From: JAFGPF01 sp964500415 | GTDB lineage: Bacteria > Chloroflexota > Dehalococcoidia > Dehalococcoidales > RBG-16-60-22 | Assembly (NCBI GenBank): GCA_964500415.1 | Contig: CAZCOB010000057.1 | Span: 1-11,734, forward strand | Length of the DNA: 11,734 nt | Reading direction: 5' to 3' | Shown: in pieces, positions 7,160 to 11,734 of the stretch | How positions within the stretch are numbered: position 1 is the first letter of the stretch | Layout: every line of letters begins with the position of its first letter | The notes under the pieces: generated by a model | What the model saw: only the letters and a program-made list of their open reading frames with translations | Database searches by the model: none | Told to the model about the DNA's origin: nothing | Position numbers and translations under genes: made by a program

Positions 7160-8038
7160 ATGCCGGATATTATTGAGATAGTCCTGCCCACGTTCTTCGC
7201 CATTTTTCTGGGCTACCTGGTAGGCAGGTTTACCAGAATCAACGTAACTCCCGTTGTCGATATCACTCTGTATATCGGCGTGCCGGCCCTGATATTCGTT
7301 ACGCTGCTCAATAAGGAAATCGTACTGGTGGACGCGGCTAAAATGTGGGCGTCTTCCATCATCATCATGTTCGGCTGCCTGGTAATCGCCTGGCTGGTGT
7401 TCAAGCTCATCAAACAGAAACATTCCGGCCTCTATGTCTCCATATCGATGATGAACACGGTAAACATACCGTTTCCCGTAATATATCTGGCCTACGGGGT
7501 GGAAGGACTGGTGGCGGCGACTTTGTTCTATATTCCCAATGTTATCCTGATGTACAGTGTCGGCGTTTATATCATGGCGGGAAAGCGGCGGAAAGATAAT
7601 CTGAAAGAGGTGCTCCGGCAGCCGGTCGTCTATGCGGCTGTTCTGGGCCTGTTACTGAATTTCCTGCATGTCAAGGTGCCCGAACTGGCCGTCGATTCGC
7701 TGGATTTCATCGCTATGATGACTATTCCGCTCGTATTAATCATTCTGGGGCACAATCTCTCCAGGGTTAGAGTCGCCTCTTTCCCGACGACTTTACTAGC
7801 CTGTTTCCTGCGCATGGGGGTTGGTCTGGCGATAGGCCTGGGAATCGTAAGCGTGCTCAACATCACCGGCATATTCCGGTCGGTAGTTATCCTGGACTCG
7901 GCTATGCCGGCGGCGGCCTCTTCGACAATTCTGGCGACCAAGTACCGGAACGAAGCGGAGATGGTTTCCAGCGTGGTGTTTCTCACGACTCTGGTCAGCC
8001 TGGTCAGCATCCCTTTCCTGCTGCACGTGCTCGGCTAG
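7160..8038 (+). CDS. AEC-family transporter (auxin efflux carrier superfamily permease)
   Basis: This 292-residue inner-membrane protein has about ten hydrophobic helices (near 3-22, 33-51, 62-82, 93-112, 117-139, 153-171, 178-200, 207-232, 238-258 and 268-290), in the two five-helix halves typical of AEC permeases. The helix-breaking motifs expected in each half are present: 'MNTVNIPFP' (98-106) and 'AMPAAASSTILATKY' (248-262). Bacterial members move small organic acids such as malate or malonate, but substrate cannot be read from sequence. The gene stands alone, divergent from the nuclease operon with a 105-bp gap. The ATG at 7160 fits the family N-terminus, yet no ribosome binding site precedes it. 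No intrinsic terminator follows; a C-rich stretch does. Confidence 0.9.
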   Translation: MPDIIEIVLPTFFAIFLGYLVGRFTRINVTPVVDITLYIGVPALIFVTLLNKEIVLVDAAKMWASSIIIMFGCLVIAWLVFKLIKQKHSGLYVSISMMNTVNIPFPVIYLAYGVEGLVAATLFYIPNVILMYSVGVYIMAGKRRKDNLKEVLRQPVVYAAVLGLLLNFLHVKVPELAVDSLDFIAMMTIPLVLIILGHNLSRVRVASFPTTLLACFLRMGVGLAIGLGIVSVLNITGIFRSVVILDSAMPAAASSTILATKYRNEAEMVSSVVFLTTLVSLVSIPFLLHVLG

Positions 8039-8060
8039 ACATAACCGGTTACGTAGGGCA

Positions 8061-8197
8061 TTTCCCCCCGCCCCCCTCGTTGATATCTATTCCCACCCAA
8101 ACCACCCTGTATCATTCACGGCTTATCCCATAAAAACAACCTCCTCAAATAGGTAAAACCACCATAAAAATACCGAAATAACCCTATCAATAAACCC
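8061..8197 (+). terminator. C-rich, G-poor stretch: possible Rho-dependent terminator
   Basis: Just after the AEC gene, 137 bases contain only nine G but very many C and A, starting with a C6-G-C6 run (8064-8076). No stable hairpin is seen. Unstructured C-over-G-rich RNA downstream of a stop codon is what Rho loading (rut) sites look like. The 277-bp gap 8039-8315 otherwise holds the MarR promoter and a short palindrome TAACCGGTTA (8042-8051). Confidence 0.4.
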
Positions 8198-8226
8198 TTG
8201 ACTTTTAGTGAAAATTAGTTTATAAT
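8198..8226 (+). promoter_or_regulatory. Near-consensus sigma70 promoter of the marR-MATE operon
   Basis: TTGACT (8198-8203, 5 of 6) and a perfect TATAAT (8221-8226) are separated by exactly 17 bases. Transcription would begin near 8233, leaving a leader of about 80 bases before the marR start. Confidence 0.8.
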
Positions 8227-8233
8227 GTAAACT
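8217..8233. promoter_or_regulatory. Candidate MarR operator overlapping the -10 box
   Basis: AGTTTA (8217-8222) and TAAACT (8228-8233) form a perfect inverted repeat around five bases, covering the -10 box and predicted start site. A second, weaker palindrome TGTA-N9-TACA (8233-8249) adjoins it. The size and position suit binding of a MarR dimer encoded just downstream, giving autorepression. The protein-site link is inference. Confidence 0.55.
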
Positions 8234-8315
8234 GTACACTATATATACATTTGAAAGAATGTATTATTAAGAATATATACTAACGCACGACGGAGATAAC
8301 AGGAGGAACACTAAT

Positions 8316-8771
8316 ATGCGCAGCGATATTCTGGGGAAAGTTGCTGTAGATTTACTCTCCATACCGCCGCTCATTTTCAGAATGATACGCCGGAAACTGG
8401 TTAACGCTACCCTCGCCGATATCGACGTGGATATTAAGTTCCCCCATTTCGAAATAATGATCGTGCTGAAGGAAGAAGGAACCCTGCACCCCGCTGAAAT
8501 CGGCGAAAAGCTGCTGATAGCCAAAGCTCAAATGACCCACCTCATCGATAAACTGGTGGAATTGAACCTGGTGGAAAGAGAAATGGATTCCACCGATAGA
8601 CGGACCCTTAATATCGCCCTCTCGGACAAGGGAAGGACTTTTCTGGAAATACATAAAAACAATTTAATAATCGCTGTACGGGAATACATATCCTGCCTCG
8701 AAGACGAAGAAATCGTAGCCTTATCGAATTCGTTAAGAAACCTGCGGGACACGCTCTTAAAACTGCAATAA
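8316..8771 (+). CDS. MarR-family transcriptional regulator
   Basis: This 151-residue protein has the MarR layout: helical dimerisation segments at both ends around a winged helix-turn-helix. The core runs from 'LHPAEIGEKLLIAKAQMTHLIDKLVELNLVE' in pieces over residues 57-87, with the recognition helix near 69-84, and the wing carries the family's 'D-x-x-DRR' element at 91-96 followed by 'LSDKG' (102-106). MarR proteins usually repress their own operon and release DNA on binding a small phenolic or cationic ligand. AGGAGG (8301-8306) lies 9 bases before the ATG. The strong promoter with an inverted repeat upstream and two MATE exporter genes downstream suggest it controls drug efflux, as MepR controls mepA. 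There is one cysteine (C127), with no clear redox-sensing pair. Confidence 0.93.
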   Translation: MRSDILGKVAVDLLSIPPLIFRMIRRKLVNATLADIDVDIKFPHFEIMIVLKEEGTLHPAEIGEKLLIAKAQMTHLIDKLVELNLVEREMDSTDRRTLNIALSDKGRTFLEIHKNNLIIAVREYISCLEDEEIVALSNSLRNLRDTLLKLQ

Positions 8772-8783
8772 AAGCCCCGGGAT

Positions 8784-8817
8784 TTCCCTCTGGTACTGTA
8801 GTATTACCTTCAGGGAA
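8784..8817 (+). promoter_or_regulatory. Hairpin covering the ribosome binding site of the first MATE gene
   Basis: TTCCCT (8784-8789) pairs with AGGGAA (8812-8817), and GGTA (8792-8795) with TACC (8805-8808), across the 48-bp gap between marR and the first MATE gene. The 3' arm is the only purine-rich ribosome-binding-like sequence before the GTG start at 8820. The hairpin could therefore dampen translation of the exporter. It has no T tract, so it is not an ordinary terminator. Confidence 0.4.
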
Positions 8818-8819
8818 GT

Positions 8820-10253
8820 GTGAGCAACTCTATGCAAAGTCAAACTCAAAATCATAACATACTTGATACAGACCGAGTCGGGTGGCTGCTGGTCAAACTC
8901 ACCACGCCGGCGTTCTTCGGGATGTTCGTCCAGACATTATACAATATCGTCAATACCATCTTCATCGGTCATTTTGTCGGTACGCTGGCCATCGCCGGAC
9001 TTTCCATCGCCTTCCCGCTTCAGATGCTGGTTATGGGTCTCTCCATGATGGTGGGCATGGGTGGTGCCTCGCTCCTTTCGAGGCTGCTCGGGACCGGTGA
9101 TAAGGAAAGGGCGGAACTGGCTCTGGGCAATGGCATCAGTGTCGGTATTGTACTGGGTGTACTGGCGATGGTCGCCATTCTGCCCTTTGTCGATTTCTGG
9201 CTCAAGCTTATCGGTGCCTCCGAGGCAGTCCTCCCTTATGCCAGGGAGTACCTGATTATCATCGTCATCGGCTCGGTTTTTAATATTTTAGCCATGGCGC
9301 TCCTTAGCTTCGCGCGGGCCGAGGGTAATGCCCGCGTCGGGATGACCGCCATGATTTTAGGAGCCGGTTTGAACATCATCCTCGATGCTATTTTCATCAT
9401 CGTTCTGCACATGGGCGTCAGGGGAGCCGCCATGGGCACTGTCATCGGGCAGACGGTTTCTATGATATACCTCCTGACCTACTATCTTACCGGCAGCAGC
9501 TACTTGAAAATCCGCTTGAAGAACCTGCGTCCGGATTTCTCGATACTTAAAGCGATGTTCGCTATCGGGGTTGCTTCGTTCGTGCAGACGATAGCCGGCA
9601 GCCTGTCCGCGATGCTGCTGATTAACATGGTGGTCAGGTACGGCGGCGATATTGCCCTCAGTGCCTTCGGCATCATCCAGCGCATTATGATGTTCGCCAT
9701 GATGCCGGCCATGGTTATCGGTCAGGGGTCTCAGCCGATACTCGGCTACAACTACGGGGCCAAACGCTATAACCTGGCGCTTAAGACTATCATAATAGCC
9801 GCGATTTCCTCAACTTCGTTGAGTGTATTTTGCTTCGCCGTGCTCTACCTCATCCCGGAACCCCTGATGAAAATCTTCTCGAACGATACCGAACTGGTCA
9901 GCATGGGCGCCTATGTCTCCAGGCTCATCTTTCTGTCCATGCCCCTGATGGGCTTCGTCATGCTCGGTCAGACTATGTTTCAGGCAATCGGCAAGGCCCT
10001 GCAATCCTTCATCACGGCCGTCGTCAGGCCGGTGGTATTTTTAATCCCGCTGGTGTTGATAATGTCACGATTCTGGCAGCTGGATGGCGTCTTCCTCTCG
10101 TTCCCGGCCTCTGACGCGCTGACCTTCTTACTGGTCGTCGGTTTACTTTCGCCCATCATCAGCCGATTCAGAAAAGCTGCCGCCGCACAAAAACAGGGGG
10201 AAATGGGTACGCTGCCATCCGACCCGTTGCTGAAGACTACGGAAACCCCGTAG
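8820..10253 (+). CDS. MATE-family multidrug efflux transporter (MepA-like), copy 1
   Basis: This 477-residue polytopic membrane protein belongs to the MATE superfamily, which exports cationic drugs and other compounds in exchange for Na+ or H+. Two homologous halves, each of about six helices, can be followed. The first has 'FFGMFVQTLYN' (32-42), 'GMGGASLLSRLLG' (79-91) and 'RAEGNARVGM' (166-175). The second has 'AFGIIQRIMMFAMMP' (282-296) and 'GQGSQPILGYNYGA' (301-314). The style is that of the MepA/DinF-like branch. The start is uncertain: GTG at 8820 follows AGGGAA closely (8812-8817), while an in-frame ATG at 8832 lacks a nearby ribosome binding site; GTG is preferred. It sits 48 bp after marR and 37 bp before a close paralogue. 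The C-terminal 25 residues are hydrophilic. Confidence 0.93.
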   Translation: MSNSMQSQTQNHNILDTDRVGWLLVKLTTPAFFGMFVQTLYNIVNTIFIGHFVGTLAIAGLSIAFPLQMLVMGLSMMVGMGGASLLSRLLGTGDKERAELALGNGISVGIVLGVLAMVAILPFVDFWLKLIGASEAVLPYAREYLIIIVIGSVFNILAMALLSFARAEGNARVGMTAMILGAGLNIILDAIFIIVLHMGVRGAAMGTVIGQTVSMIYLLTYYLTGSSYLKIRLKNLRPDFSILKAMFAIGVASFVQTIAGSLSAMLLINMVVRYGGDIALSAFGIIQRIMMFAMMPAMVIGQGSQPILGYNYGAKRYNLALKTIIIAAISSTSLSVFCFAVLYLIPEPLMKIFSNDTELVSMGAYVSRLIFLSMPLMGFVMLGQTMFQAIGKALQSFITAVVRPVVFLIPLVLIMSRFWQLDGVFLSFPASDALTFLLVVGLLSPIISRFRKAAAAQKQGEMGTLPSDPLLKTTETP

Positions 10254-10290
10254 AGCAGCCGGATGATTCACTGACTTTAGAGGTATTTCA

Positions 10291-11712
10291 ATGGGAAATC
10301 GAATGACGGAAGGTCCGAACCTCAGCGTACTTGACGATGACCGCGTCGGCCGACTGCTCATGAAGCTCACGATTCCCTCATTCTTCGGCATGTTCGTCAT
10401 GACCCTTTACAACGTCATCGATACCATCTTCATCGGTCAGTACGTAGGCCCATTGGGCATCGCCGGTCTTTCCATTGTTTTTCCCATCCAGATGCTCTCG
10501 ATGGGCATCGGGCAGATGATGGGGATGGGGGGCGCGTCGCTCATTTCCCGGCTGATCGGGGCCAATAACATATCCCGGGCGGAACACGCCCTGGGCAATG
10601 CCTTTAGCGGCACTATTGTCCTGTCCGCCGTAGTCATGATTGTCGGTCTTTCCAATGTTGACTTCTGGCTTCGGCTCATGGGCTCGTCGGAAACCATTCT
10701 CCCCTATGCCCACGACTACATGATGATTATCCTCTACGGGATGTTTTTCATGACCTTTGCCATGTCCATGAATACGCTCATCAGAGCCGAGGGAAATGCC
10801 CGCGTCCCCATGATAGGTATGATTATCGGCGCGGGCTTGAACATAGTACTCGATGCCCTATTCATTATACCCATGAAAATGGGTGTTCAGGGAGCCGCTA
10901 TGGCCACGGTGATAGCCCAGTTTATCTCTACCCTCTACTTCCTCAGCTATCATCTTACTGGAAAGAGCTTTTTAAAGCTGCTTCCTAGGAACCTGATTAT
11001 TCAATGGCAGATAATGAAAGATATCCTTGCCATTGGAGTTTCCGCGCTTGCCATGACCGTCGCGGGTAGCGTAGCTTCTATTTTCGTCAACAGGCTGCTC
11101 GTTTCCTACGGAGGAGACCTTCACATAGCGGCCTTCGGTATTATTCACCGCATCATGATGTTCGCCCTGATGCCGGGCATGGTTATCGGGCAGGGCCTCC
11201 AGCCGATACTCGGCTTTAATTACGGGGCCAGGCACTTTGACAGGGCTCTAAAGGCAATCAGGATTGCCGTTACTTACGCGACGGCCATAAGTACTCTGGC
11301 CTTTTTTACCCTGTATTTCTACCCGGAACCGTTCCTCCGCGTCTTCACCAATGATATCGAGCTTATCGAGGTGAGCATTTACGCTGCCAAGCGTGTCTTC
11401 GCCGTGATGCCTGTTATCGGCCTGATGATGGTCGGGCAGCTCATCTTCCAGGCAATCGGCAAGGTAATACAGGCGATTGTAAGCTCCCTGGCGAGGTCGG
11501 CCCTGTTCCTGCTGCCTACGGTGCTCATCTTCCCGAAATTCTGGGGGATAGACGGCGTGTGGATGGCGTTCCCGGTTACCGACGTGCTGACACTGTTGTT
11601 AACCGTGGGACTGGCTATACCAATTTTGCTCGACTTCAAGAGAAGAAGCAGGTTGCCGGCTCCGGAACCGGAGAAGTTCAACCTGCCTCCCCCGCCCGTC
11701 AGGCTGGGTTAG
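10291..11712 (+). CDS. MATE-family multidrug efflux transporter (MepA-like), copy 2
   Basis: This 473-residue MATE exporter is a tandem paralogue of the upstream gene. The two align without gaps over most of their length, and by hand alignment roughly two thirds of residues 18-103 are identical. Shared landmarks are 'FFGMFVMTLYN' (31-41), 'GMGGASLISRLIG' (78-90), 'RAEGNARVPM' (165-174), 'AFGIIHRIMMFALMP' (281-295) and 'GQGLQPILGFNYGA' (300-313). AGAGGT (10279-10284) lies 6 bases before the ATG at 10291; an in-frame ATG at 10303 is a weaker alternative. The gene starts 37 bp after copy 1 with no terminator between, so it should share the marR promoter. The tail differs from copy 1 and is proline-rich (from about 456). 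Whether the two have different substrates is unknown. The window ends 22 bases after its stop. Confidence 0.93.
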   Translation: MGNRMTEGPNLSVLDDDRVGRLLMKLTIPSFFGMFVMTLYNVIDTIFIGQYVGPLGIAGLSIVFPIQMLSMGIGQMMGMGGASLISRLIGANNISRAEHALGNAFSGTIVLSAVVMIVGLSNVDFWLRLMGSSETILPYAHDYMMIILYGMFFMTFAMSMNTLIRAEGNARVPMIGMIIGAGLNIVLDALFIIPMKMGVQGAAMATVIAQFISTLYFLSYHLTGKSFLKLLPRNLIIQWQIMKDILAIGVSALAMTVAGSVASIFVNRLLVSYGGDLHIAAFGIIHRIMMFALMPGMVIGQGLQPILGFNYGARHFDRALKAIRIAVTYATAISTLAFFTLYFYPEPFLRVFTNDIELIEVSIYAAKRVFAVMPVIGLMMVGQLIFQAIGKVIQAIVSSLARSALFLLPTVLIFPKFWGIDGVWMAFPVTDVLTLLLTVGLAIPILLDFKRRSRLPAPEPEKFNLPPPPVRLG

Positions 11713-11734
11713 GTCGTAAGATGTTTCACGCGCC

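Noticed and set aside
8123..8146. Minus-strand GAGGAGG followed by ATG-GGA-TAA
   Set aside because: A perfect ribosome-binding-like site before a two-codon frame is curious, but no promoter or downstream minus-strand gene supports a leader peptide; chance in a purine-rich strand is likelier.
8261..8280. GTAT-N12-ATAC as a third operator in the marR leader
   Set aside because: Only the outer four bases match and the region is AT-rich, so chance is a sufficient explanation.

Overview
The window is 11.7 kb of a moderately GC-rich bacterial genome. It is densely coding and holds eleven recognisable protein genes. No tRNA, rRNA, CRISPR array or insertion sequence is visible. An iron-sulfur molybdoenzyme next to RecN, a YecE-like protein and efflux genes suggests an anaerobic or facultative environmental bacterium. 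The protein style recalls uncultured Chloroflexota (Dehalococcoidia-like), but that is an impression and was not tested.

Region 1 (1-2022, + strand) is the distal part of a respiratory molybdoenzyme operon. It holds the C-terminal end of a molybdopterin catalytic subunit, a four-cluster ferredoxin subunit that overlaps it by 4 bp, and an NrfD/PsrC-type membrane subunit. A strong hairpin terminator closes the operon. Together these three would form a complex that links the quinone pool to a substrate that cannot be named from the visible part.

Region 2 (about 2021-4734, + strand) starts with a promoter just after that terminator. It carries a DUF72/YecE-family gene and, 3 bp downstream, recN, the SMC-like DNA-repair ATPase. 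The two are probably translationally coupled.

Region 3 (4937-7054, - strand) is a two-gene operon. A GTG-started beta-CASP metallo-beta-lactamase nuclease (RNA-processing type) is followed 27 bp later by a LOG-family (TIGR00730) nucleotide phosphoribohydrolase-like gene. Its 3' end faces recN across 202 bp that contain a nested inverted repeat.

Region 4 (7055-8038) is a compact divergent promoter region and an AEC-family permease, whose start codon has no Shine-Dalgarno sequence and may be nearly leaderless. A strikingly C-rich, G-poor stretch follows it and looks like a Rho-dependent terminator.

Region 5 (8198-11712, + strand) is a probable drug-efflux operon. It has a near-consensus promoter with a perfect inverted repeat over its -10 box, a MarR-family regulator, and two tandem paralogous MATE exporters. 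The layout recalls the staphylococcal mepRA pair but with the exporter duplicated. A hairpin between marR and the first MATE gene covers that gene's likely ribosome binding site.

The window looks mostly like ordinary chromosome. The most interesting parts are the marR-MATE-MATE unit and its control elements, and the unusual ABC-signature residue of RecN. No wholly new system was recognised.
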